Shown here piece by piece: positions 8,979 to 17,743 of a stretch of 64,000 nt of DNA. The notes under the pieces are model-generated. The model was not told the DNA's origin. It was given only the letters and a program-made list of their open reading frames with translations, and did no database searches. Every line of letters starts with the position of its first letter. The stretch's first letter is position 1. This DNA is from Desulfitobacterium hafniense DCB-2 (GTDB lineage Bacteria; Bacillota; Desulfitobacteriia; Desulfitobacteriales; Desulfitobacteriaceae). Made by a program: the position numbers and the translations under genes. The DNA is taken from positions 2,628,501 to 2,692,500 of the forward strand of contig NC_011830.1 in NCBI RefSeq assembly GCF_000021925.1, read 5' to 3'.

Positions 8979-10570
8979 CGGTTATCCCTGCCGATCCGAT
9001 ATACGCCCAAAAGGATATCCGCAAAAAAACCCTGCGTGTGGCGCCTTACTGCCGGGTTTCCACCAACTCCGAGGAACAGCTCGACAGCTATCAGGCGCAG
9101 ATTGAATACTACACGGAAAGAATCGCCGCCCAGCCCGAATGGACCATGGTGGATATGTTCGCGGACGAGGGCAAAACCGCCACCTCCACCAAAAAGCGCA
9201 AGGATTTCCTGCGGATGATCAAAGCCTGTGAAAAAGGCAAGGTGGATCTGGTCATCACCAAATCGGTATCCCGGTTCTGCCGGAATACGCTGGACGGCCT
9301 CGACTATGTCCGCAAGCTCAAGCGAATGGGCGTCGGGGTTTTCTTTGAAAAGGAGAATGTCAACACCCTCTACATGGACAATGAGATGATCCTCACCTTC
9401 ATGATGAGCCAGGCTCAAGCCGAGAGCGAATCCATGAGCGGCAATATCCGCTGGGGTCACCGCAAGAACTTCAAGGACGGCAAGGTCTACTACCACTATG
9501 CGGGATTCCTCGGCTACCGCAAGGGCGAGGACGATCTGCCGGAAATTGACCCGGAGGAAGCGGAAATCGTCCGCAGGGTTTTCTCCCGATATCTGGTCGG
9601 GCACAGCGTATCTAAAATCATCGCTGACCTTGAGGCGGACGGCATCAAAACGGTGCGGGGCAAGGAGAAATGGAATGACGGCGTCATCCGCGGCATGCTT
9701 AAAAACGAAAAATACATCGGGGACGCCCTGCTACAAAAAACCTTCATCGCTGACCTCTTCACCCGCCAGTCAAAGAAGAACAACGGAGAGCTTCCCCAAT
9801 ATTATGTCGAGAACTGCCATCCCGCCATCATCGACAAGCTGACTTTCCAGCGGGTGCAGGAGGAAATGGCCCGCCGTTCCAGCCTGAGAAAGGTCAGCGC
9901 AAACGCTAAAACCGAGCTTGCCAAGTACAGCGGCAAGTATGTGCTGACCGAACTTTTATCCTGCGGGAACTGCGGAAGCCCCTACCGCCGTGTCACATGG
10001 ACGAGGCCGGAGGGCAAGAAAATCGTCTGGCGGTGCATCAACCGGCTGGAGAACGGCAAAAAGTTCTGCAAGGATGCCCCCACGCTGGAGGAAAGCCGCA
10101 TCCACGCCGCCGTGGTCTCCGCCATGAACGAAATGTTCAGCCTGAAAACCATGAAATCTCTGCTGCAGGACAGCATCCTGTCCGCCCTTTCAGGGAACAG
10201 CGGAGAAACAAGCATCGCAGCCATCGACAGCAGACTGTCGGAGCTGCGGGCACGGCAATATGAGCTCCTCCAATTCGCCGCGTCTGTGGGCGCAGACTCT
10301 ACCCAATACGATGAGGATTTGAACAAAGTCAGCATGGAGTTTTCCGCACTGGTCTCAAAACGCAGCGAGCTGGAAAAAAACCAGCAGGGCATCGCACAGG
10401 CAGACAAACGAGCCGAGCAGATCGCCGCCGAGCTGGACAAAGTAGACACAGGAATCACCTGCTTTGACGAACTGACGGTGCGGCAGCTCATCGGCGCCAT
10501 CAAAGTGCTGGATGAAGATAAACTGCTTATCCGTTTCAAGGATGGAACGGAAATCGAGCAGATCATGTAA
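8951..10570 (+). CDS. Large serine recombinase 3
   Basis: 539 residues with a complete architecture: resolvase domain (about 28-175) with YCRVST placing the catalytic Ser at 37, KKRKDFLRM, SVSRFCRN with the active-site Arg; recombinase domain (about 185-300, GFLGYRKGEDD to LKNEKYIGDA); zinc ribbon (CGNCGSPYRR and downstream Cys); C-terminal coiled coil. The ATG lies inside the end of the preceding gene, with GGAG upstream. It is only distantly related to recombinase 1, so the pair was not made by a recent duplication. Confidence 0.93.
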   Translation: MPATATRKVTVIPADPIYAQKDIRKKTLRVAPYCRVSTNSEEQLDSYQAQIEYYTERIAAQPEWTMVDMFADEGKTATSTKKRKDFLRMIKACEKGKVDLVITKSVSRFCRNTLDGLDYVRKLKRMGVGVFFEKENVNTLYMDNEMILTFMMSQAQAESESMSGNIRWGHRKNFKDGKVYYHYAGFLGYRKGEDDLPEIDPEEAEIVRRVFSRYLVGHSVSKIIADLEADGIKTVRGKEKWNDGVIRGMLKNEKYIGDALLQKTFIADLFTRQSKKNNGELPQYYVENCHPAIIDKLTFQRVQEEMARRSSLRKVSANAKTELAKYSGKYVLTELLSCGNCGSPYRRVTWTRPEGKKIVWRCINRLENGKKFCKDAPTLEESRIHAAVVSAMNEMFSLKTMKSLLQDSILSALSGNSGETSIAAIDSRLSELRARQYELLQFAASVGADSTQYDEDLNKVSMEFSALVSKRSELEKNQQGIAQADKRAEQIAAELDKVDTGITCFDELTVRQLIGAIKVLDEDKLLIRFKDGTEIEQIM

Positions 10571-10584
10571 CGGAGGAACCGACC

Positions 10585-11325
10585 ATGATTTATATTACAG
10601 GAGACACCCACGGTAATTTCCGCAGATTTGAAAAGGAATACTTTCCCGCAGGGCAGAGCCTGTGCCGCGATGATTATATTATTGTCTGCGGCGATTTTGG
10701 GATATGGGATGAAACACCCCAATCGAACCGGGATCTGGACTGGCTGAACAATCAGCCGTTCACCACGCTGTTTATAGACGGCAACCATGAAAATTTTGAC
10801 CTGCTGAACCGTTTCCCGACCGTGAAATGGAAAGGCGGCGATGTCCATCAGGTGCGGGAGCATATCCTGCACCTGATGCGCGGGCAGGTCTTTGAGATCG
10901 GCGGGATGACCTTTTTTACAATGGGCGGCGCTGCTTCCCACGATATCAGCGCAGGCATACTGGAGCCGGACGATCCCGACTTCCTGTATCGCAAGCAGGT
11001 ACTGAACAGGCACAGGGCGCTGTACCGCATCAACCATATTTCATGGTGGAAAGAGGAACTGCCCTGCGATGAGGAATACGAAACGGCCCTGAAGAATCTG
11101 GAGAACGCCGGCTGGCATGTGGACTGCATCCTGACCCACTGCGCTCCCGACAGCATTGCGGCACAGGTATGCCATCCCTACAAGCCGGACCGTCTGACCG
11201 GCTTCTTGGAAACGGTCAAGCGCCGGTGCAGCTTCGACTACTGGTTTTTCGGGCACCACCATGACAACCGCACTATTGAGGGGCGATTCATTCTGCAATG
11301 GGAGCAGATGGTGGAAATACAATGA
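10585..11325 (+). CDS. Calcineurin-like metallophosphoesterase
   Basis: 246 residues. Dinuclear-metal motifs are in order: GDTHGN at the N-terminus, CGDFG near 37, GNHEN near 66, THCAPD near 185 and GHHHD near 227. It begins 14 bp after the recombinase 3 stop, with GGAGG upstream, so it belongs to the same operon. The family includes protein phosphatases and nucleases; the substrate cannot be told. This gene is a frequent companion of recombinase modules in Gram-positive integrative elements. Confidence 0.88.
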   Translation: MIYITGDTHGNFRRFEKEYFPAGQSLCRDDYIIVCGDFGIWDETPQSNRDLDWLNNQPFTTLFIDGNHENFDLLNRFPTVKWKGGDVHQVREHILHLMRGQVFEIGGMTFFTMGGAASHDISAGILEPDDPDFLYRKQVLNRHRALYRINHISWWKEELPCDEEYETALKNLENAGWHVDCILTHCAPDSIAAQVCHPYKPDRLTGFLETVKRRCSFDYWFFGHHHDNRTIEGRFILQWEQMVEIQ

Positions 11326-11348
11326 GGAAACATATGGAGGAAAAGAGT

Positions 11349-11606
11349 ATGACGCCGAGAGAAGCGATTGCCAAGACTGAAAGCCTCTGGTACGAGGGGA
11401 AATCCCCACAGGAAATTGTGGAGTTTCAATTATATGAAGATCGGCAGTGCATGCCTCTGGAGCTTTATCAGGAAGCGGTGGTGAAAGTGCTGGGCCGGCC
11501 CGTGTTCACCCATGAATACAAAGAGCCTGAAAAGCTGATAGCCGAATATGAGGCTGTCATGGCTGCGGACGGCAGCCAATCAAAACAGGGCCATGAGATG
11601 GCCTGA
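11349..11606 (+). CDS. Unknown 85-residue element protein
   Basis: Starts at ATG 11349 with GGAGG eight bases upstream; an earlier in-frame ATG at 11298 overlaps the phosphoesterase and has no good ribosome site. Sequence MTPREAIAKTESLWYEGKSP is followed by an acidic helical part. No domain recognised. Same strand and tight spacing as its neighbours indicate the same operon. Confidence 0.7.
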   Translation: MTPREAIAKTESLWYEGKSPQEIVEFQLYEDRQCMPLELYQEAVVKVLGRPVFTHEYKEPEKLIAEYEAVMAADGSQSKQGHEMA

Positions 11607-11620
11607 TAGGAGGAATCGTG

Positions 11621-11902
11621 ATGTTTATGGACCACAAGCAGGTACAACGTATCAAGGATCAATACCCGCAGGGAACCCGCATCCGTTTGATTGGAATGGA
11701 TGACCCCTATGCCCCCATTCTGTCCGGTACGGAGGGAATGGTGAATGTTGTGGATGACATTGGAACGCTTCACTGTACATTTGACAATGGGCGCACTCTC
11801 GGCGTCATTCCAGGCGAGGACAGCTTTTCCGTGATCTCGCGCCCGGAGCAGCCTGAGCTGCAGGAAAGCGAAGCCGAGCGGTTCAGCATGAAGATGGAAT
11901 GA
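11621..11902 (+). CDS. DUF4314-type protein
   Basis: 93 residues. The central block RIKDQYPQGTRIRLIGMDDP, then GTEGMVNVVDDIGTLHCTFDNGR matches the short beta-barrel-like DUF4314 proteins found in Firmicute integrative elements. Start ATG 11621 is preceded by AGGAGG; a GTG immediately before it is in frame but too close to that site. Function unknown. Confidence 0.8.
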   Translation: MFMDHKQVQRIKDQYPQGTRIRLIGMDDPYAPILSGTEGMVNVVDDIGTLHCTFDNGRTLGVIPGEDSFSVISRPEQPELQESEAERFSMKME

Positions 11903-11914
11903 GGGTGAAATAAA

Positions 11915-12478
11915 ATGGAAGAAAAAGATTTGCGGGCGGTCTATATAGACCGCCTGAACGCTATGCTTCCGACAGTGGAGTTTGCAAAGCTGGATCACTC
12001 CTGCAATTCGGACGATTTTGGCTACGCAAAAGAGATACTGAAGCGGATGCATGACCTTTGCATTGAGGTATACGGCACGGACTATTTCGACGACTACACC
12101 TATGAAATCGTTGATCTTCCCGCCGTCATTCGAGGCCGCAACACCGGCCATATCGGGCTGGGCATCGTAACCCTTGATCTGGAGTCCTCCGGCGAGCATT
12201 GGGGAACCTTCTTTCTGACGCCCAAGGGCGTCATTGAACAAGGAGGCGAACATATCACGGCCGCTGAGTCCAAGTACCTGTCAACCGTATATATTCCTTA
12301 CGAATACTGGTACACCGTCCCTGTCGAGGGGGATATTCATGTGGATTTCGACAATGTCCCGTGGAGGGTGCAGGATCTTCTGAACCATTGCTCTCCGGAA
12401 CAGCCGGAAATGGAAAAGGACGGCCAGCAGGCGGATGATCCCAATTCAAATCAGCAAAACGGTCCGGCTATGAATTAG
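11915..12478 (+). CDS. Unknown 187-residue element protein
   Basis: Acidic soluble protein beginning MEEKDLRAVYIDRLNAMLPT, 12 bp after the DUF4314 gene. It has no signal peptide or membrane segment. The last 30 residues are low-complexity (Gln, Asn, Glu, Asp). The position suggests a mobile-element accessory role. I do not recognise a domain. Confidence 0.7.
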   Translation: MEEKDLRAVYIDRLNAMLPTVEFAKLDHSCNSDDFGYAKEILKRMHDLCIEVYGTDYFDDYTYEIVDLPAVIRGRNTGHIGLGIVTLDLESSGEHWGTFFLTPKGVIEQGGEHITAAESKYLSTVYIPYEYWYTVPVEGDIHVDFDNVPWRVQDLLNHCSPEQPEMEKDGQQADDPNSNQQNGPAMN

Positions 12479-12537
12479 CCCCGTATTATTCCCACTTATG
12501 ACTTTTCAAACTGCAAGGAAACGAATGGAGGAACGAT

Positions 12538-13116
12538 ATGAAGCATATTACAACAGATGAACTCCGTACCATGACAGACCGTGAGGGGCTTGTTATCCAG
12601 GGCTGTGGCGGTGACCTCTCGGAATGGGTAGACGGCATCAATGAACTGCTGACGCAGGAGGGCATCCTGCAAAACGGCGATACGTTCAAAGATGTTTCGG
12701 TCTTTGAGCATAACGGCTGTACCAATCTGCTGTTTTCAATGGAAAATATGGATCTGGACATAGGAAAGCTCGCCATGTGGCGGCTGCAGAGCCATGCAAC
12801 CTTTGGCGGCACCTGGCTGAGTGATTATCTCCCCAACCGGCTGGGTGTCGATATGAACGGGCCGCCTGTTCAAAAGGAAAAACCCGATTGCGCCCTCATC
12901 GGGCAGGACGGCAATATTTTCAATCTGATGGGCATCGCCGCCCGAACATTGAAGGAAAACGGACTTGGGGATCAGGCAAAAGAAATGCGGGAGCGGATCA
13001 CCGCCAGCGGCAGCTATGACAACGCACTCTGCATCATCGGAGAATATGTCAACATCACCTCTGTCGAAGATGCCCAGGAGCAGGACTGCGGCTTTGAAAT
13101 GGAGCAAAGCTACTGA
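12538..13116 (+). CDS. Unknown 192-residue element protein
   Basis: Starts ATG 12538 after GGAGG. Sequence opens MKHITTDELRTMTDREGLVIQ, with later segments GGTWLSDYLPNRLG and PDCALIGQDGNIFNLMGIAA, a pattern seen in plasmid and element proteins of Clostridia without known function. It is soluble and acidic. A perfect CCGGCAGAG/CTCTGCCGG hairpin lies just downstream at about 13136-13157. Confidence 0.7.
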   Translation: MKHITTDELRTMTDREGLVIQGCGGDLSEWVDGINELLTQEGILQNGDTFKDVSVFEHNGCTNLLFSMENMDLDIGKLAMWRLQSHATFGGTWLSDYLPNRLGVDMNGPPVQKEKPDCALIGQDGNIFNLMGIAARTLKENGLGDQAKEMRERITASGSYDNALCIIGEYVNITSVEDAQEQDCGFEMEQSY

Positions 13117-13199
13117 TACCCTCTTAAAATATCACCGGCAGAGCTGACTCTGCCGGGTACATAAAAACAGGTTCACAACGAGCCGGAAAGGAGAAGCCC

Positions 13200-14105
13200 A
13201 TGAAAGCACTGAAAAATGAAAGCTCCCTCTATATGGAGCAGATCGCATCTGCCATAACCGATTGCTACGAAAGCAATGACAAGCCATCCAACCAATCTCT
13301 GATGGAGCTTTATACCCTGATCGGCCGATGCATCTGCCGCCAGGGGGAAAAAGCCTTTGTCGCTCACTTGGCCGAAACCCTCGCCATCCGGTTCCCATTG
13401 CTGAAAGGCTTCTCCCTTCGCAATCTCCGCAGGATGCGTGACTTTTACCGCACCTACGCAAACGCCCCCGCTCTCATGGAAAAAGCGCAGTCTCTGAGCT
13501 GGACGCAAAACGCCGTTATACTGGAGTGCTGCGAAAGCGATGAGCAGCGCTCTTTTTATATCAGACTTGCGGCAGCACAGAACCTTTCCAAGCTGGCCCT
13601 CATGAAAGCCATTCAGGAAAATGCCTTTGATATTTTATGTAATGAAGAAAGTCCTGCTGAAAACACTGAACCCGATATTGCCCCTGTAAGCGATATATCG
13701 TCCAATACGGGCGTAGACACTACAGCAACCGTTGAAACGGCGTGTGCGCCGTTTGTGCCAGCGTGTGAACCGCTCCGCCAAGGGGGTGATATGCCCAGCA
13801 GAGCGGGGAGGTTATCTACCGCGGCCTCCGCATGGAGAGAGAGCAACCGGCAGGCCAAACGCAAAGCAGATGACGATCCGCCTCCGCTCGGTGTCCTCAA
13901 TCAGCCGCTGCCATATCCTCCGCCTCTCAGGTTTAGAACCGACAAGATGAAGCCACCGCCACCGCAAAACCTTCCACCCAGCGTGCGACCTCAAATGGAA
14001 AATCTCCGGGAGCTTTTTATAAGCGCAATAAAACAAAATACCCCCGCCGAATTGACGAGGGCAGTTTTGTGCCAGAACAACTTGTGTCTTTGCACATTAT
14101 CATAA
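13200..14105 (+). CDS. DUF1016 (YhcG) N-terminal domain protein, probably lacking the nuclease half
   Basis: 301 residues. Residues about 10-140 match the DUF1016/YhcG N-terminal domain: LYTLIGRCI, FPLLKGFSLRNLRRMRDFYRTY and SLSWTQNAVILECC. In full-length proteins a PDDEXK nuclease domain follows; here the rest (about 150-301) is low-complexity, Pro- and Arg-rich, without nuclease motifs, and ends in a Cys/Leu-rich tail. Either it is a naturally short element variant or the 3' part was replaced. It marks the right end of recognisable element genes. Confidence 0.75.
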   Translation: MKALKNESSLYMEQIASAITDCYESNDKPSNQSLMELYTLIGRCICRQGEKAFVAHLAETLAIRFPLLKGFSLRNLRRMRDFYRTYANAPALMEKAQSLSWTQNAVILECCESDEQRSFYIRLAAAQNLSKLALMKAIQENAFDILCNEESPAENTEPDIAPVSDISSNTGVDTTATVETACAPFVPACEPLRQGGDMPSRAGRLSTAASAWRESNRQAKRKADDDPPPLGVLNQPLPYPPPLRFRTDKMKPPPPQNLPPSVRPQMENLRELFISAIKQNTPAELTRAVLCQNNLCLCTLS

Positions 14106-14419
14106 TCCGCAGAGCCAGGATCGAGGCTCACCGAATACAAAGCGCCTCTCTGCATTCGACACCACAAGCATATATAGTTTGCAAACAAATGTCAACAGGT
14201 TCTCCTTCGGCATAACTGCTGAACAACTACCAATAATGTTGGATAAGGCCGTGAGTTGCTTATATTAAATCTTCCTGATATAATATTAAAAGTCTTTATT
14301 GGGGTCTACAGTTTTATCCTCAGAGGTAAAACTGCTGCTTGATTTTTTAACGGATCGCCATTTTTACGGGGGGTTCGAGAAATTTTTTTTCCACGGTTTT
14401 CACAAGTATAATTATAACG
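14106..14419. other. AT-rich intergenic junction
   Basis: Just over 300 bp without a supportable gene. One hairpin, CAGTTTTA/TAAAACTG near 14309-14336, is visible. Base composition falls clearly here compared with the recombinase module, so it is a likely boundary of the accessory element. Confidence 0.4.
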
Positions 14420-14460
14420 ACGGTTTGAACGATTTGAATTCTTCGTTCAAGCCGTTTTTT
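14420..14460 (+). terminator. Terminator hairpin, copy A
   Basis: 13-bp stem ACGGTTTGAACGA (14420-14432) with TCGTTCAAGCCGT (14443-14455), followed by a T-run. A nearly identical hairpin occurs at 19132-19170. Confidence 0.85.
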
Positions 14461-14516
14461 ATTAAGATGTGACTCAAAAGTATATCAGGCAGATAAACAG
14501 GAAGTTGGTGTACGAT

Positions 14517-14711
14517 ATGAAAGAAGATAAAAATAAATACTTAGCAATGGGTATACCACTTGGATTATGCTTTGGCGCTTGTATAGGAATTATTATAGGC
14601 ATAGTCATGAATGGGGGTAACTTTATATTCTGTATACCTTTAGGAGCCGGATTGGGAATGCTTATTGGTATCGTAGTTGGTTCTGTTTTAGATAGTAACA
14701 ACAAAAAATAA
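14517..14711 (+). CDS. Small glycine-rich two-helix membrane protein
   Basis: 64 residues from ATG 14517, with AGGAAG upstream; an in-frame GTG at 14469 would add 16 residues. Two hydrophobic segments (about 10-31 and 36-57) carry GxxxG-like spacing (GIPLGLCFGACIGIIIGIV, then GAGLGMLIGIVVGSVL), resembling glycine-zipper membrane peptides. The tail is SNNKK. Function unknown; possibly an immunity or stress membrane peptide. Confidence 0.6.
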   Translation: MKEDKNKYLAMGIPLGLCFGACIGIIIGIVMNGGNFIFCIPLGAGLGMLIGIVVGSVLDSNNKK

Positions 14712-14908
14712 AGCGATTTCTCAACGGTAAAGATCTTTTTCCGCTATTATTTCAGAAAGACATGCTTTCTTCGCTAAGGGGAAGGTATGTCTTTTCTTAT
14801 GTAGAATGATGAGATATTATGGATGCGATGGCAATGTACTATGTCAATAAAATTTGATTTGTCGGACGGTTTGAACTGCGGACTATGACTATTACAAGGA
14901 GCTGCAAA

Positions 14909-15460
14909 ATGAAATTTTTACTTGGAACGAAAGATTTATTGCTTAAGTCTTCGGACGTTAATTTAACAGAAAGTCTGCTTGAGTATTATTTAAGGAATAA
15001 GGCTTTTTTGGAGGAATTTGAACCCAAACGGGACCCCTCGTTCTTTACGTATGAAGGTCAATATAATCAGTTAGAGAAAGAAGTAGTAGATGCAGATCAA
15101 AAAGTTTCTTTCCATTTTTATATATTTAAAAAAAATGACGACAAAAAAATAATTGGGTGCATCGGATTAAATAATATAGTTTGGGGAAGCTTCTTATCAT
15201 GCTTTTTAGGTTATAAATTGGACGGTCAGCATATAAACAAAGGATATATGACCCAAGCGGTTTGTGCCGTTGCAGATTTTGCGTTTAGCGATCTGCATTT
15301 GCACAGAATAGAAGGGAATATTATGCCAAGGAATCAAGCTTCGCTACGCGTTCTGGAAAAATGCGGCTTTGTAAATGAAGGAATGTCGAAAAAATATCTT
15401 AAAATAAACGATATATGGGAAGATCATGTTCACATGGTACTGATTAATGAGCATATGTGA
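14909..15460 (+). CDS. GNAT N-acetyltransferase (RimJ/RimL type)
   Basis: 183 residues from ATG 14909 (AAGGAG eight bases upstream). Typical order for ribosomal-protein or antibiotic acetyltransferases: IIGCIGLNNI (beta strands), LGYKLDGQHINKGYMTQAV (acetyl-CoA loop, with the usual Arg/Gly signature altered to HINKGYM), HRIEGNIMPRNQASLRVLEK, CGFVNEG. It sits beside an aminoglycoside nucleotidyltransferase-like gene, so resistance is plausible but unproven. A 15-bp sequence upstream is repeated before that gene. Confidence 0.82.
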   Translation: MKFLLGTKDLLLKSSDVNLTESLLEYYLRNKAFLEEFEPKRDPSFFTYEGQYNQLEKEVVDADQKVSFHFYIFKKNDDKKIIGCIGLNNIVWGSFLSCFLGYKLDGQHINKGYMTQAVCAVADFAFSDLHLHRIEGNIMPRNQASLRVLEKCGFVNEGMSKKYLKINDIWEDHVHMVLINEHM

Positions 15461-15535
15461 TATATTTTGTGGATAATGGGAAGTCGAAGAATTCCAATTT
15501 GAACTGCGGACTGCTTATATTGGAGAGGTGTTTAT

Positions 15536-16405
15536 ATGCGTTCGGAAAAAGAGATGATGGAAATAATTTTGAGTACAGCTAAAAAAGATGAACGTATACG
15601 GGCAGTGTATATGAACGGCTCCCGTACAAATCCCAATGTACCAAAAGATATTTATCAGGATTATGATATTGTATTTGTCGTAACAGAAACAGACTCGTTT
15701 TTAGCGGATAAAGATTGGATAGGGGGCTTCGGAAAACCGTTAATCGTTCAGGAGCCGGATTTAAATGACAATGCATGGGGGGAACAGCATGATTTTTCCC
15801 GTCGCTATGCTTGGCTAATATTGCTTGAGGACGGTAACCGCCTGGATTTGGTAATTGAAATAAAGGAAGAGGCTCAAAAGAATTTTATTGGGGATAAGCT
15901 GACAATTCTTTTACTTGACAAAGACGGGTTTTTACCCGAAATTCCTCGACCAACAGATGAGGACTATCATTTAAAAAAGCCAAATGAAGCTCAGTATCGC
16001 GCTTGCTGTAACAATTTTTTATGGTGCTTGAACAATGTCGCAAAAGGGATAGCACGGGATGAACTGCCGTATGCAATGGAAATGTATAATTGTGTGGTAA
16101 GAAATGACCTCAAGGACATGATCTCTTGGTATATCGGCATTAACACTGGCTTTTCAGTTTCAGTAGGTAAAATGGGGAAACATTTTAAAAAGTTCCTAAC
16201 GCAGGAGCTTTATACGATGTATGCCCAAACCTATTCCGACAGCAGCTATGAAAATTTTTGGGCAGCAATCTTTATAGCTTGTGAACTTTTCCGCAGCATA
16301 GCCCCCGAGGTTGCCGATTATTTTGGTTACACCTACAACTGGCAGGACGACAAGAACATGGCAACCTATTTGAACCGTGTTAAAAATAATGATTTTATGC
16401 AGTAA
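15536..16405 (+). CDS. Aminoglycoside 6-adenylyltransferase-like protein (AadE/ANT(6) family)
   Basis: 289 residues, the usual family length. The nucleotidyltransferase motif GSRTNP is at 28-33, with DYDIVFVV at 42-49 supplying metal-binding Asp residues. Later family segments are NAWGEQHDFSRRYAWLILLEDGNRLDL and the C-terminal helical domain ending GYTYNWQDDKNM. These enzymes transfer AMP to the 6-hydroxyl of streptomycin. GGAGAGG precedes the ATG. Whether this chromosomal-type homologue confers resistance is unknown. Confidence 0.88.
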   Translation: MRSEKEMMEIILSTAKKDERIRAVYMNGSRTNPNVPKDIYQDYDIVFVVTETDSFLADKDWIGGFGKPLIVQEPDLNDNAWGEQHDFSRRYAWLILLEDGNRLDLVIEIKEEAQKNFIGDKLTILLLDKDGFLPEIPRPTDEDYHLKKPNEAQYRACCNNFLWCLNNVAKGIARDELPYAMEMYNCVVRNDLKDMISWYIGINTGFSVSVGKMGKHFKKFLTQELYTMYAQTYSDSSYENFWAAIFIACELFRSIAPEVADYFGYTYNWQDDKNMATYLNRVKNNDFMQ

Positions 16406-16450
16406 AATAATCATTCAAACAAGAATTTAAAGACGAAAGATAGGGTAATA

Positions 16451-16891
16451 ATGGAACTTATAGTAAAAAGATTTGAAGAGCTGACGGCCGAGGAATTGTA
16501 TGAGATTCTTAAAATAAGAGTTGCAGTGTTTGTTGTTGAACAGAATTGTCCTTATCAGGAGATCGACGGTAAAGACAAACAATCATTTCACATATATCTG
16601 AAGGATGATTGCGGAATCCAGGCATATTTACGAGTTGTTGATAAGGGCGTCTCCTTTAATGAGGTATCAATCGGCAGAGTGATCGCTGTGAAAAGACGGT
16701 GTGGCATAGGCAGCAGAATCCTCTCAGAAGGAATAAAGTTTGCCAAGAATAGGTTAGGGGCAGCTGCTATAAAAATAGAAGCACAGACATATGCCAAAGA
16801 GTTCTATGAACAGCAAGGATTTAAGCAGGTTTCGGAAGAATTCCTTGAGGATGGAATTCCTCATATTCAGATGATACTTGATGTAATTTAG
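16451..16891 (+). CDS. GNAT acetyltransferase, ElaA family
   Basis: 146 residues. Motifs of the ElaA type: LYEILKIRVAVFVVEQNCPY near 16-35, IGRVIAVKRRCGIGSRILSE (acetyl-CoA loop R/G signature) and YAKEFYEQQGFKQVSEEFLE near the end. Substrate unknown. Followed by a clear terminator. Confidence 0.87.
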   Translation: MELIVKRFEELTAEELYEILKIRVAVFVVEQNCPYQEIDGKDKQSFHIYLKDDCGIQAYLRVVDKGVSFNEVSIGRVIAVKRRCGIGSRILSEGIKFAKNRLGAAAIKIEAQTYAKEFYEQQGFKQVSEEFLEDGIPHIQMILDVI

Positions 16892-16965
16892 GATAATGAC
16901 TTATTTACATATAAATTCAATTTAAAGATCAAACGATCGTTAAAAACTTTTTTCATCATGATGCC

Positions 16966-17009
16966 AAAGAAACCGATAATTTCGGCAGGAAATTTATCGG
17001 TTTCTTTTT
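16966..17009 (+). terminator. Terminator after the ElaA-like gene
   Basis: 14-bp stem AAAGAAACCGATAA/TTATCGGTTTCTTT followed by a T-run. Confidence 0.9.
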
Positions 17010-17120
17010 GTTTCCCTAAGTGTTAAAATAATTATAAATTATTGCTCCCATGCTTAGAACAGGAATCGCAAACGCGGGTTTGATATGATTTTCACGAGAT
17101 AAATCTAAGGAGAAGTTTCT

Positions 17121-17504
17121 ATGAAAAAGAAACTAGGAGTTATTGCTGTACTTACAATAATCATAGTAATCGGATTGCTGTTTTTATCTACTGGGGGAAA
17201 AATGGCAAGTGTTATGCTGGTTGATTACTCACTATCCGAAGATGGCAAGATGATAACCCTAAAAGTGGGGGTAGCAAGTAGTATGGGGTATGTAAGAACG
17301 CTTAAAACCAGTGAAGACGGCAATAAAAAACGCATTACCTTTTATTCAACATACGGATTGAACAGTAATATAGGCGCTAAAAATGAATTTCAAGTTGAGT
17401 TATCCCCATATTGCGATGAAATATATTTTTACAGTGGAAATGATGAATACAAGTTGAAGCTGCAAAAAAGCAGCCAAACAAATGCATGGGAAAGATCTAA
17501 GTAA
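17121..17504 (+). CDS. Small membrane-anchored or secreted protein of unknown function
   Basis: 127 residues, MKKKLGVIAVLTIIIVIGLL at the start forms a signal anchor (about 5-23) with no lipobox Cys, followed by a soluble beta-rich domain ending with Lys/Gln-rich residues. AAGGAG precedes the ATG. No family recognised. Confidence 0.7.
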   Translation: MKKKLGVIAVLTIIIVIGLLFLSTGGKMASVMLVDYSLSEDGKMITLKVGVASSMGYVRTLKTSEDGNKKRITFYSTYGLNSNIGAKNEFQVELSPYCDEIYFYSGNDEYKLKLQKSSQTNAWERSK

Positions 17505-17644
17505 CGACATGGGAAATGCAAAAATTTCCAAAGTATCTGTTGGATGGTTGCATAGCTTGGACTCGGATTAATCTCAAAAATCTTTGTTCACTATTTTTCC
17601 AGAAAGGTATAATTTTCCGGCAAAGGGGAGTTATATCTTTTTTG

Positions 17645-17728
17645 TACAGGAAACTATGTACTATCTTAAAATGTAATATTAGCGATATCCTGGAGATTAT
17701 TTCTGACGAGCAAAGGAATAAGGTTTGA
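17645..17728 (+). pseudogene. Fragment of a small XRE-type HTH regulator
   Basis: Within an open frame that begins at 17516, the last 27 residues (YRKLCTILKCNISDILEI onward) match the C-terminal helix region of YozG-like Cro/CI repressors (usual form LEKLCKALNCNISDI). The preceding 40 residues do not look like the recognition helices, so this is most likely a broken remnant. Confidence 0.5.
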
Positions 17729-17743
17729 GGGGCGAGATGTTCT

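Noticed and set aside
4450..14355. TTTTAACGGAT present near both ends of the mobile module, as possible att repeats
   Set aside because: The shared core is only about 11 bp in AT-rich DNA and neither site shows recombinase-type arms; not enough for an attachment-site call.
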